A stretch of 64,000 bases of DNA from JBBATK01 sp044228285 (lineage in GTDB: Bacteria; Bacteroidota; Ignavibacteria; Kapaibacteriales; NICIL-2), in assembly GCA_044228285.1 (NCBI GenBank), contig JBGAVD010000002.1, forward strand, positions 558,001-622,000, in the 5' to 3' direction. Both the position numbers and the translations under genes were made by a program. The notes below the pieces were generated by a model. It was given only the letters and a program-made list of their open reading frames with translations. It made no database searches and had not been told where the DNA came from. Shown here piece after piece: positions 33,500 through 42,664 of the stretch (position 1 is the stretch's first letter; each line of letters opens with the position of its first letter).

Positions 33500-35953
33500 A
33501 TGAAGTTCTCAATTCTCCTTATTCAGTTCTGTATCGTACTCCTCGTACTGTCTGGCTCACAGGCTTGCATCGTTCAAGCCCAAACCCAAAGCTCCCTTCG
33601 AGGAGTTGTGCTCGACGTACAGACACGAAAAGTGCTCCGGGGTGTTACGGTCATGTTGCGAAATCTCAAAGACAGCAGTATTGTTCAAGGAGCCCGCACT
33701 AGCGCAAGTGGAGAGTATCGTTTGCTTCTGCCAAAAAATGGTCCAGATAAGGAGTTTGTACTACAAGCACAACGCATTGGATATGCGAAGTTGAGTCGGA
33801 GGATACACCTCGACTCAATGATACATCAGGTTGACACAATGGCATTGCACGAGTCTGCCAGCGTCACTGATGATATTGAAGTGTCTGCCTGGCGGAACTA
33901 TGAGCAGATTGCTGTGGACAAGCGCAGTTACACGGTTGTGGACAATCCAAACATCACGGCTGTTAATGTGAGCGATATCCTCGACCAGATTCCCTCCGTT
34001 CAAGTTGACGAAAGCGGAAAAGTGTTGTTACGAGGGGACTCGAAGGTTCAGATCATGGTTGATGGGCGACCATTGACGATGGATGCCGAGCAGACTGGAA
34101 AATTCCTTCAGCAGCTGTCCGCTAACAGCGTCGAGAAGATTGAAGTGATTACAAATCCAGGGGCTCGTTACGACACGCGCTTTCAAGGAGGGATCATAAA
34201 TTTAGTAAGTAGGAAGAGTTTAGGTGACAATCTCGGAGCACTGCTCGACGCAAGTGCGAGTACAATAGAACGTCGAAGTTTGTCTGCACAACTTATGTAC
34301 TCAGATTCCACATTCACGAGTTCCTTGGGGCTCGGTTGGAATAGATGGTATGAGGCGTCGCAGTCGAACCACTATCGTTCAACTCCAACAGATAGCGCTT
34401 CGCGCAGCATGTCGAAACAGGCAGGCAACACATATACGAGCAACTCGTTCTATCTACGGCCGCAGCTAAGTGTACGTCTTAGTGCATCAGACCAGTTGGT
34501 GCTAAACTCAACGATTAATGGCTCGAAGGCCGAGGGTCCGTTGTCAGGCAGCGGGCAACGTATGGGATCGCAGAATGAGCTCTTGCAACGAACAGGCGAT
34601 ACGTTGCGTTCTGATAAAGCAAGCATGTGGCTTGACCTTGCAGCAGTCTATACACACCAGTTTACAGAAAAGGCGAACCTCGCTACAACTCTCGGTTATA
34701 CCGAATATGCACCTTCGCAATACGATACAAGTACCGTCCTCCTTCGGGAACTCAGTGGTGAAATCGCCACTGATTTGTCGCTAATACAACGTTTAGGAAT
34801 TCGTGAGAAACATCCTCAGGCGAATCTTCAGATTGCCTACACCACAGAGCTCTCAAGTAGATTCGAGATTGAAGGTGGTGTACGAGGCTCCATGACCAAG
34901 AATCAGAATACTTACGATGTGCAGACCTTTGATTTCAGCTCGAAGAACTTTTTCTCAGATAGTTTGGCTTCTCGCAATTCAAACACCTTTATGGACATGG
35001 CGACAGCCTATGCAAGTTCGAAGGTGAAGATTGATTCGCAGTGGTCCACGCAACTTGGACTCTCATGCCTGTACGGACTCGTGGGTTCGACCGATATCAC
35101 GAATCGTGTGGAGCGTTCCTACACTTATCTCTTTCCAAATGTGTCGATCTCATATGATCTTAGCGCCGACTTTCATATTAATGCCGCATACAACAATCAA
35201 GTTGAATTTCCTGATGTTGATGATCTCAACCCACGAGTGTATAGAGTCAGTTCGACCTACACGATAGCAGGCAACCCGAATCTTAAACCGCAGGTCACAC
35301 ATTTCTATCAACTCGATCTCAATACCAATGGTGGCCCCTGGACTCTATTCTGTAGTCCCTTCTATCGCCGCAGCACCCAAATGATGCGTACCAGTGGACG
35401 TCTTGAAGGTGCGGTTGTTACTAACGTCATCGAGAACTTTGCAGCAGAATCCACAACAGGCATGGATGTTCAGGTGGCGTTTCGTCAGCGAAAAGGACTC
35501 TCATCACGACTGAACCTTAGCATGTTTTCGTATCACAATGAAGGCAGCAGTCTCGCCGGCGATGTTGCAACTCAAGCCACATCCGCAACCGCAAACTGCA
35601 ATGTCAGCTATCAGTTTGCCTCACCATTCTTAGTAGCGACGACATTTCGATACAGTGCACCCACGAAGACCGCAAACGGCGATGTTCAGGCTTTCTATAC
35701 ATCATCTCTGTCCCTCACTGCAAAGTTCCTTGCGGAGGCACTAACCGTCAGATTCCTTGTTGCAGACATATTCAATACTGAACGCAGGGGGCGCACTGTA
35801 CTTGGAGAAGGGTATAGCTTGACTTCTGTTTCGAAACCTCAGTCGAGATATCTGATGCTCACTCTTAGTTATACTCTCGGACGCGAAGGTGTCTCACGAC
35901 AAGAAAACCCGTCTCAGTCTGGACCTGGTTCAGGTGCAAGTCCTGGTGGCTAG
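33500..35953 (+). CDS. outer-membrane receptor, TonB-dependent-receptor-like (817 aa)
   Basis: Signal peptide MKFSILLIQFCIVLLVLSGS, a carboxypeptidase-regulatory-like Ig domain (LRGVVLDVQTRKVLRGVTVMLR, SGEYRLLLPK), a plug-like domain with NVSDILDQIPSVQVDESGKVLLRGDSKVQIMVDGRPL and VEKIEVITNPGARYD, and a large barrel (OMP_b-brl_3 type) ending LSYTLGR before a Gly/Ser/Pro tail (GPGSGASPGG). No TonB box is obvious before the plug. These proteins take up or export large substrates across the outer membrane in Bacteroidota. ATG 33500 is chosen because a TTG at 33476 lacks support and 33500 starts the signal peptide. Ligand unknown; no SusD partner is adjacent. Confidence 0.8.
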   Translation: MKFSILLIQFCIVLLVLSGSQACIVQAQTQSSLRGVVLDVQTRKVLRGVTVMLRNLKDSSIVQGARTSASGEYRLLLPKNGPDKEFVLQAQRIGYAKLSRRIHLDSMIHQVDTMALHESASVTDDIEVSAWRNYEQIAVDKRSYTVVDNPNITAVNVSDILDQIPSVQVDESGKVLLRGDSKVQIMVDGRPLTMDAEQTGKFLQQLSANSVEKIEVITNPGARYDTRFQGGIINLVSRKSLGDNLGALLDASASTIERRSLSAQLMYSDSTFTSSLGLGWNRWYEASQSNHYRSTPTDSASRSMSKQAGNTYTSNSFYLRPQLSVRLSASDQLVLNSTINGSKAEGPLSGSGQRMGSQNELLQRTGDTLRSDKASMWLDLAAVYTHQFTEKANLATTLGYTEYAPSQYDTSTVLLRELSGEIATDLSLIQRLGIREKHPQANLQIAYTTELSSRFEIEGGVRGSMTKNQNTYDVQTFDFSSKNFFSDSLASRNSNTFMDMATAYASSKVKIDSQWSTQLGLSCLYGLVGSTDITNRVERSYTYLFPNVSISYDLSADFHINAAYNNQVEFPDVDDLNPRVYRVSSTYTIAGNPNLKPQVTHFYQLDLNTNGGPWTLFCSPFYRRSTQMMRTSGRLEGAVVTNVIENFAAESTTGMDVQVAFRQRKGLSSRLNLSMFSYHNEGSSLAGDVATQATSATANCNVSYQFASPFLVATTFRYSAPTKTANGDVQAFYTSSLSLTAKFLAEALTVRFLVADIFNTERRGRTVLGEGYSLTSVSKPQSRYLMLTLSYTLGREGVSRQENPSQSGPGSGASPGG

Positions 35954-36900
35954 AAGATCTGCTTTGCATTAGCGCTCGTTGAATTTTTCTGTGCGACGAC
36001 ATTCTTCAAAACCCCCTTCAGCATCGTATGCGAGGAAAGTTCAAAGCATGGGCACTTCTTATCTGTTTGAGAAACCTATTGTAGTGTGGCGCGTCCTCAA
36101 TGTCCATATGTCGGCGTAGCTGTGAGGTCAATCAGCGTATTTCGTTCTCCAACGACCACAGCCCAACAACGAATGAGGCTGTACACTGAAAGCAGATTCC
36201 GACCTCAAGCGTAGTCTCAATAAACGACAAAGGCCACGAATCTCTTCGAGCGTAGGATGACGCAACCATATCGAGTGTTCAACGTTAAGCGTCTCTACAC
36301 TGACTTCCAGTAGAGCTTTCCATATTCACCGCTATCGAGTGTCTTCATTGTCAGCAACCTAAGTACACCCTAGCTTCGCGAGGAAGTTAGTTAGGCGTGA
36401 TTGCATTCTTTTGTAAGCCCGTCAAGTCCAGAGTACCAACAGCACGAAGGCTAGACTTTTGGAGCAAAGATGATGGGGAGTCGAGGTCTGTGTCGTGCAG
36501 GGTGAAAGTACTAGCCAGTAGCTGCGTTGCCTAACATGATAGGTCTATTGGCAAACAAGCTCTGGTCATTCCTTCGAAACTTGCTCCATGTATTGGCATA
36601 CGTTGATGGAGAGTACTTCGGAGATGTACCAATGCGTCAATAGACATCATCTGAATTTGTACTGAGTTCTATCGGGGTTGCTGCAAGTCCTTCCATAAAC
36701 CACAACTTCAATTAGCAATTCCTCTGTACTCCTTGCGCTTTAAGCGGGGTACATTGAAACTTAACACTGAGAGTTTTACTATTCTACCTCCCAGACTTGG
36801 CCGTATCTACTCCTCGACTTTCAGTCAAGAATACTTTCTAACCCATTGTAGAAAGGGCAGAGAGCAGAGCTTAGGTGTTTAAAAGTAATCCAGAGGCAAG
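35954..36900. other. long intergenic region between convergent genes
   Basis: About 950 bp without a supported gene or clear repeat; all frames are short. It ends in the two terminators of the Omp28-like gene. Confidence 0.45.
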
Positions 36901-36941
36901 AAAAAAAGAAGAGCCCATCGACGAAGTCGATCGGCTCTTCT
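36901..36941 (-). terminator. intrinsic terminator 2 of the Omp28-like gene
   Basis: On the minus strand AGAAGAGCC and GGCTCTTCT form a long near-perfect stem (with ATCGAC/GTCGAT continuing it) followed by TTTTTTT. It is one of the strongest terminators in the window. Confidence 0.9.
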
Positions 36942-36969
36942 AAAAAGGCTGCTGAGTTAAATTCAGCAG
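36942..36969 (-). terminator. intrinsic terminator 1 of the Omp28-like gene
   Basis: CTGCTGA and TCAGCAG (7-bp perfect stem, 7-base loop; 36949-36969) followed on the minus strand by CCTTTTTAG, only about 9 bases after the stop codon at 36978. Terminator 2 follows directly. Confidence 0.8.
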
Positions 36970-36977
36970 TACATTTC

Positions 36978-39425
36978 TTACTTGATAACCACAACAGGAA
37001 CAAAAGTGCTAGCTGCACCTGAGCTCATTACCAAGCGGTATGAACCAGCTGCAACAGAGCTTGCATTGAATACTGTAGAGTAGGTACCAGGAGCCATCAT
37101 GCCATTTGCAAGACGAGCAACGGTGTTACCAAGAGCGTCTACAACTTGAATAGTTACGAACTGTGTGGAGTTACCAGCAACAGTGTAGCTAATCTTTGAA
37201 ACATCACTTACAGGGTTTGGAGCTGCGCTGAGGCTAAGTGAACCATCGCTGCTTGTACCTGGTTCAACGGAAGCAACAACTTCAGCTGTACCATTCACTG
37301 CAAATGTGATTTCTCCATCAGATGCTGACTTTGCATTCGAGATAACAGTGCAATAGGTAGCAAGATCGTCTGGATATGTTGTTGTTGGTGAGAAGGTCAA
37401 GGTCAACATACGCTTTTCGCCAGCTGGGATAACGAGAGGGAACTTCTCCTTCATTGTCCACTTGAATACAGCAGCATAGGTTGTGTCAATGTCAATACCG
37501 GTGATCGTAAGATCAGCTGTACCTGAGCTCTTGAGCTCAACATCAACGGACTTCGAGGTGCCGATGCCAACTTTACCAAAATCAACGCTTGAGGAGATAC
37601 CTGTACCTGTGATTTTGAGGTCAGGATTCTTCACAACAGTGATTTCTGCGGTCAACCAATCCATCATCTTACCATAGAATGCATTGCGAGCGGTTGCGTT
37701 GCCAATTGCCTCAGCGTTGAAGCCAAGAATGATTGCGCGGGAAGCATCTGTTTGAATACGCACACCTGCAGAAGAACCTTCATCATCACCATAATTCAAG
37801 AAGGTAGCGATGTTTGGAATGCTGCTTTCGAAGGTTACATCTTCTGAGAAGGTGTTGTACATCGAGGTTGATGTGTTCAAGTTCAGAGCAAGATTGTCAC
37901 CGATCACATCACCCTTAACGCCGTTTACAACATATGCAATTGGTGCACCTGTTGAACTGTTTACGTGGATGGTTGGATCAGGGCTATTGGTATTCAAGCC
38001 AAGGTTCATGAAGAAGTTGTTCCAGCCTTGTGGAGCACTTGGAACCTTCATAGCATTGTAGATACCTGCATCTGCAAAGAACAGGAGGCGCTTGCCACCG
38101 TTGAAGAGTTCATTAACCAAGCCAGCAAGTTCGTCGTTAACGAATTGACCGCGGTTAGCGAAGTCGATAGGGCAGATGATTGTTGAGAATGGGGTGTTAC
38201 CAAGTGCATTGAACACAGCTTGTGCAGCAGGAACATAAGCAACTTCATTCTTGTACTTTGTCAAGCCATTGATGGTCTTGTATGCATCAGCAACTCCGTT
38301 AGCTGAATAGCCAGAGAGTACACAGTATTTTGTGTTATCAGCAACATAACCGAAGGTGTATGAGGTTTCGATGTTCAAACCAGCGGTAGTTGGAACTGCC
38401 TTTACTGTTGCAAATACAGATCCGCCGTTGTTGCCAGCATTGAAGCTCACATCAACGGTCGCTGTGCCCTTTGCAGGTACGCTAACGGTATTTGACGAAA
38501 GTGTTGGAGCTGACCAATCTGCTGGAACTGCAGGAGTTGCAGCGAAATCAACGTTAACGGTCAAAGTCGATGAAGAAGGATTTGTAAGTGTAATGGTCTT
38601 CTTCACTGTCTTTGCACGTGCCGTCATCATGAACTGAGCTTCTGTTGAGCTAATGTTCACCTTGTTTGAAACGCTTTCGAAATCGGTACCAGCTTGAAGA
38701 ACTTCCTTGGTGGTCATGTTCTGAATGAACGCAATCACGTATGGAGTGTTCCAAAGCGTGGTATTTGTACCCATTGTGTAGGTGTAGTTAACGGTCTTTT
38801 CTTCACCGGCAGCGATGGAGAATGTTGCGCCATTGATGTTTGGCAAAGCCTTCAACAAGCAATGATCGAAATCGGTGTAACGGGTGTATTGGTTGCTCTT
38901 TACAGCTGAATAATCTTTCAAGTCTGCAAAGTAGTTAACGACCTGTGTGTGCAAGCTCACACCACTGATTGCCTTGGTGCCATCATTCTTGACCTTCACG
39001 GTCACCTTGATAGGTGATGTAGAGCGATCTTCTGTGATGGTGATAAGCAATGGTGATTGTTGAGCAAGAAATGGCGCAGCAACAGATTGAAGCGATGCAA
39101 CAGATGCTACAGAAGCGGTCTTGCCACTAATGAACGCAGCAGGAATACCTTGTACACCGTACCAATCGTGACGGGATCTGTTCAGAGTGTTATCCAACAG
39201 ATTATATGGATCACCAGGTGCTGGATAGTTCTGGTGGTACGTAACTGAAATGACATTTGGCATCTTTGCAAATGCATCACAGTTTGGCTTGTACACTGCG
39301 CATGGCGGACATGTCATAGCAGTGAACTCTTCGAACAACACCTGACGTGGGTGCTGCGCGTAAGCAGTACTGATCGCTACTGCAGAAAACAGAGTAGCAT
39401 AAAAGAGTGTACGAAATAGCTTCAT
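36978..39425 (-). CDS. Omp28/thioredoxin-fold secreted protein with T9SS sorting domain (815 aa)
   Basis: Signal peptide to about residue 23 (YAQ), then VLFEEFTAMTCPPCAVYKPN with a CxxC pair (Cys39, Cys42), matching the thioredoxin-like N-domain of Omp28-related proteins. Middle Ig-like beta domains (ITLTNPSSSTLTVNVDF, VDFGKVGIGTSKSVDVEL), and a C-terminal type A T9SS domain (APNPVSDVSKISYTVAG, ending FVPVVVIK). Probably exported; the CPPC site suggests redox or disulfide exchange outside the cell. Two intrinsic terminators lie directly downstream, and its smooth alanine-, valine- and threonine-rich sequence suggests high expression. Single gene. Confidence 0.85.
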   Translation of the reverse strand: MKLFRTLFYATLFSAVAISTAYAQHPRQVLFEEFTAMTCPPCAVYKPNCDAFAKMPNVISVTYHQNYPAPGDPYNLLDNTLNRSRHDWYGVQGIPAAFISGKTASVASVASLQSVAAPFLAQQSPLLITITEDRSTSPIKVTVKVKNDGTKAISGVSLHTQVVNYFADLKDYSAVKSNQYTRYTDFDHCLLKALPNINGATFSIAAGEEKTVNYTYTMGTNTTLWNTPYVIAFIQNMTTKEVLQAGTDFESVSNKVNISSTEAQFMMTARAKTVKKTITLTNPSSSTLTVNVDFAATPAVPADWSAPTLSSNTVSVPAKGTATVDVSFNAGNNGGSVFATVKAVPTTAGLNIETSYTFGYVADNTKYCVLSGYSANGVADAYKTINGLTKYKNEVAYVPAAQAVFNALGNTPFSTIICPIDFANRGQFVNDELAGLVNELFNGGKRLLFFADAGIYNAMKVPSAPQGWNNFFMNLGLNTNSPDPTIHVNSSTGAPIAYVVNGVKGDVIGDNLALNLNTSTSMYNTFSEDVTFESSIPNIATFLNYGDDEGSSAGVRIQTDASRAIILGFNAEAIGNATARNAFYGKMMDWLTAEITVVKNPDLKITGTGISSSVDFGKVGIGTSKSVDVELKSSGTADLTITGIDIDTTYAAVFKWTMKEKFPLVIPAGEKRMLTLTFSPTTTYPDDLATYCTVISNAKSASDGEITFAVNGTAEVVASVEPGTSSDGSLSLSAAPNPVSDVSKISYTVAGNSTQFVTIQVVDALGNTVARLANGMMAPGTYSTVFNASSVAAGSYRLVMSSGAASTFVPVVVIK

Positions 39426-40042
39426 ACATTGACTCCTGTATAATAATGTGGATAAACCTGAATTAGAGTTATAACTAGAATGATTTCAACAATGTTCGAC
39501 AATGAATGACTTGCTTGTCTGGAATCCCTCTCACCCTACCACTTGGTACTTTGTGCCTAACATGTATCATGACATAGCCTTATGCTCGATAAGCACGCTC
39601 TATCTTGTCCGTAAATTGCGGGATTACTATGTAATAACAAAAGAAAATTTTCATTTGTTTCCCACCATTAACAGAATCAGAGGCGTCTTTGAGCTTGATG
39701 TCAAAAAATTCATACAGTTGCCTCTTTTCTGCCCAAAAATGCAGTGTATTGTCTGATCTGCACTTTGGTATGAGTGCAGCGATCCGAGCTCATGACGCCC
39801 GTACTCTGGTGTCAACGGAACACTGAGGACTCTTCATTTGGCTAGACGAAGGTGGGTGAGAATGTTCGATGTGCAGATGACTGGAGTGGAGAAATTCTGA
39901 ATGCAGACATTTCTTGGCACATAACTCTGCAATCCAACGCTTGGTTCCGAACCTCTGCGTCAATGTTTGAACATTAAAAAAGTGTCCTAGAACCTGGCAT
40001 GCTTCAGCTAATGCAGAAATACAGGAACGGGAATGAGGAAGG
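39426..40042. other. intergenic region
   Basis: About 620 bp upstream of the Omp28-like gene and downstream of the paralogue pair. AT-rich around 39480-39720, as expected for a strong promoter, but I cannot fix the boxes. No gene is supported. Confidence 0.45.
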
Positions 40043-42664
40043 TCAGCGTTGTATCATGAAAGCCTCTGATATTACTTTGTCATGGCTTTGAATGATGCAG
40101 TAGTATGTTCCATTGCAGAGCTGATCGATTGCCAAGCGACTCTGCAACTGCTGCTGAGCGTGACTGAGCTGCTGCTCTGAGCGCTGAACTTCACGACCGA
40201 ACACGTCGACGATTGAAATTCGACAATAGCCGCTAAGCCCAACATTTGCAAGGATCTGAATGTGCTCACGGGCTGGATTTGGACTAATGTGTATTTGCTT
40301 CTGGTCGGCGTACTCTGCTGCCTCAATACCAACGCTACTTTCTGGGATCCAAGCTGCGATGAACGAACTCACCGATGTACCAGCTTTGCTAAAATCCCCA
40401 CTGAAGAACACGGTGTCATTGAGAACGCAGATTCCTGTTACAACATTGTTCAGCCCACTGCCTAAGGCGTACCAACGTTTCTGTTTGAGGTTCCACACAG
40501 CTGCGTTGTTGGCAACTACGTCGCCAACTCCACTGAAACGTCCGCCAATATAGAGTTCATCGCCCTGCAAAGCCATTGCATACACTTCACCTCCAGTGAG
40601 ACCGCCAGCAAGGTCAAACCACTCGTGTCCATCCCAATAAGCTATACCATTTACCGGCTTGTTGCCACGTCGGCTCATGTAGCCTGCCGCAAATACTTCA
40701 TCACCGCGAGTCACGAGAGCGTTTATCCCGTTGAATCCATCGCCAGCTGCGAAGGGGAAGCAGTCCCATTGAGCGTTGCTCCATTGCGACAAACCATTGC
40801 ACGCATTTGATCCAATCGAATAATAAGAGCCTCCAACGAGGATGGTTTGGTTTGAACCCTCCGCTAAGGCTGTCACAGGATTGTAGAAGTTTGAAGAGTC
40901 AATTCCGTTGTTGAGTGCAGACCAACTGCTGCCATCCCAGAGTGCAATCGAGTTGCAGACAGTATTGCCCATACTAATGAAAGCCCCGCCAACATATAGC
41001 TGAGTCCCGCGCTTCAGGAAAGCACTGACATTAGCTCGATCCCAGGCTGAAGATCCTGTTGCACTTCCGCCAAGGGCGTGAACGGTGGAACCGTCGAAGG
41101 CAATGAGACTATTTGCTTGCACACTACCGCAACCAGTGAAATCACCGCCGATAAGGAATTCGTCGTTGTATTTAGCGACACTATAGATAGCTGGCGACTT
41201 CCAAGGGGGAGTTGTACGCTGATTGGTTCTGCCAAGAAATGCTCCGGGAATGCCACTGCCAATTTGCTGCCACTGCTGGTCGCGCCAGCGTGCAATGTTC
41301 GCCACCGGAATTTCACCGCTGTGTGTGAAGAGTCCAGCTGCAATGAGCTCTCCGTCGAGTACACTACACACACATGAGTTATCGAAACCCATTGAGGAGT
41401 TTGCGTGCAGACGAAACCAATCGTTAGATATGTTTGAAAAGCCGGCGATGTTGAGCGAGAAGTGTCCGCCAGCTTGTCGGAACCTGCCAGCAACAATGGT
41501 TGTATCCGTGCTCAACGCGATGCAACGCATCCACGGACTACGCTCATGATCAGAAACACCGCTAGCTAAACCATACCAACGGGATGTCGAGCGATCCCAG
41601 CGACCAATGCCAAAAACGATGGTGTTGTTGATCTGGGTCAACGAGTCGCCAATCACATAGAGATCCTTCGACGATAGCGCGCAAGCTCGCAGCGCAGCAT
41701 TCTTATTCTCAAGTTGGTCAATAGGTGCGGACCAATCCGTTCCGTTGTATAGCAACAGGTTAGGTGCGTACACTTGCTTGTTGTTGACAATCACTGAATC
41801 AAAAGCGCCGACGAGTGCGAGAAGGGAATCGGATGTAGCAAGATCGTAGATTAGGTTGGCTTTTCTGTGACCTAGGCGAAAACCTAGGAGGGACTCTGCA
41901 TTTTGCCAACGCTGCCCATCCCAACATACGAAACTAGTAGCCGTAAGATCACCCGCTACATCTTTGAAAGTGCCTGCTACAAATAGCTTGTCTTGATAGA
42001 CACAAAGTGCAGAGATCTCGCCATTGAGACCATTCGCGATTCCGTTGCCGAGAGATTTCCATTCCTGCCCATCCCATCGTGCTATGTTTCGGCATGCGCG
42101 ATTGCCCGCAACTGAGAAATCGCCGCTTGCATAGAGCTCGCCACGATATACACAAAGCAGCGTAACATCACCGTTTGTACCGCCACCCATTGCATGCCAC
42201 TTTTGATCGTTTTTGTCAAAGCGTGCGATGTGCTGACACGAATTCGCTCCTGATCGAATGAACATTCCTGCGGCAACCACGTCACCGTTGAACATTGCCA
42301 AAGCACGAACGGACGAGTCTAAACCTCGACCCATTTCGCGCCATTGTTGGCTAGGAACATCATAGGCTACTACGTTATCTGTTGGCACCACAAATCGCCC
42401 ACCTATGTAGTATGTACTCCCATCAATAAGAACAGCCGCAATCGGCAGTGAGTCTCGCGAGATTGAGGTATCAGCAGCTTGAATACCGGGCAAACCAAAA
42501 CGTGTACTCCAGCGCCTATCGTCATAGATTCCAGCCTTGCTGCTATCACTACACATGATAGATACGAACGTGATGCAAAGGGAGAGGAAGGTCAGTCTCA
42601 TGGTTCTACGATCTCTGCAAGCTTGTGCAGGAGAGTGCTCATATTTCAATTCTGTGTTTCTCAT
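40043..42664 (-). CDS. secreted repeat-rich protein, tandem paralogue B, with T9SS sorting domain (873 aa)
   Basis: Contains many copies of a loose motif of about 50 residues, of the form LYVGGxFxxAGxxxxNxIAxWDGxxWxxLGxGxxGxVxAL (for example LYASGDFSVAGNRACRNIARW), suggesting a kelch- or beta-propeller-like surface protein. The end HISPNPAREHIQI to SEAFMIQR is a T9SS type A domain. The first ATG (42664) overlaps the stop of the upstream paralogue as ATGA, implying coupling, but the signal peptide (MRLTFLSLCITFVSIM) starts at codon 22 (42601), so the true start is uncertain. Function unknown; probably adhesion or carbohydrate binding. Confidence 0.8.
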   Translation of the reverse strand: MRNTELKYEHSPAQACRDRRTMRLTFLSLCITFVSIMCSDSSKAGIYDDRRWSTRFGLPGIQAADTSISRDSLPIAAVLIDGSTYYIGGRFVVPTDNVVAYDVPSQQWREMGRGLDSSVRALAMFNGDVVAAGMFIRSGANSCQHIARFDKNDQKWHAMGGGTNGDVTLLCVYRGELYASGDFSVAGNRACRNIARWDGQEWKSLGNGIANGLNGEISALCVYQDKLFVAGTFKDVAGDLTATSFVCWDGQRWQNAESLLGFRLGHRKANLIYDLATSDSLLALVGAFDSVIVNNKQVYAPNLLLYNGTDWSAPIDQLENKNAALRACALSSKDLYVIGDSLTQINNTIVFGIGRWDRSTSRWYGLASGVSDHERSPWMRCIALSTDTTIVAGRFRQAGGHFSLNIAGFSNISNDWFRLHANSSMGFDNSCVCSVLDGELIAAGLFTHSGEIPVANIARWRDQQWQQIGSGIPGAFLGRTNQRTTPPWKSPAIYSVAKYNDEFLIGGDFTGCGSVQANSLIAFDGSTVHALGGSATGSSAWDRANVSAFLKRGTQLYVGGAFISMGNTVCNSIALWDGSSWSALNNGIDSSNFYNPVTALAEGSNQTILVGGSYYSIGSNACNGLSQWSNAQWDCFPFAAGDGFNGINALVTRGDEVFAAGYMSRRGNKPVNGIAYWDGHEWFDLAGGLTGGEVYAMALQGDELYIGGRFSGVGDVVANNAAVWNLKQKRWYALGSGLNNVVTGICVLNDTVFFSGDFSKAGTSVSSFIAAWIPESSVGIEAAEYADQKQIHISPNPAREHIQILANVGLSGYCRISIVDVFGREVQRSEQQLSHAQQQLQSRLAIDQLCNGTYYCIIQSHDKVISEAFMIQR

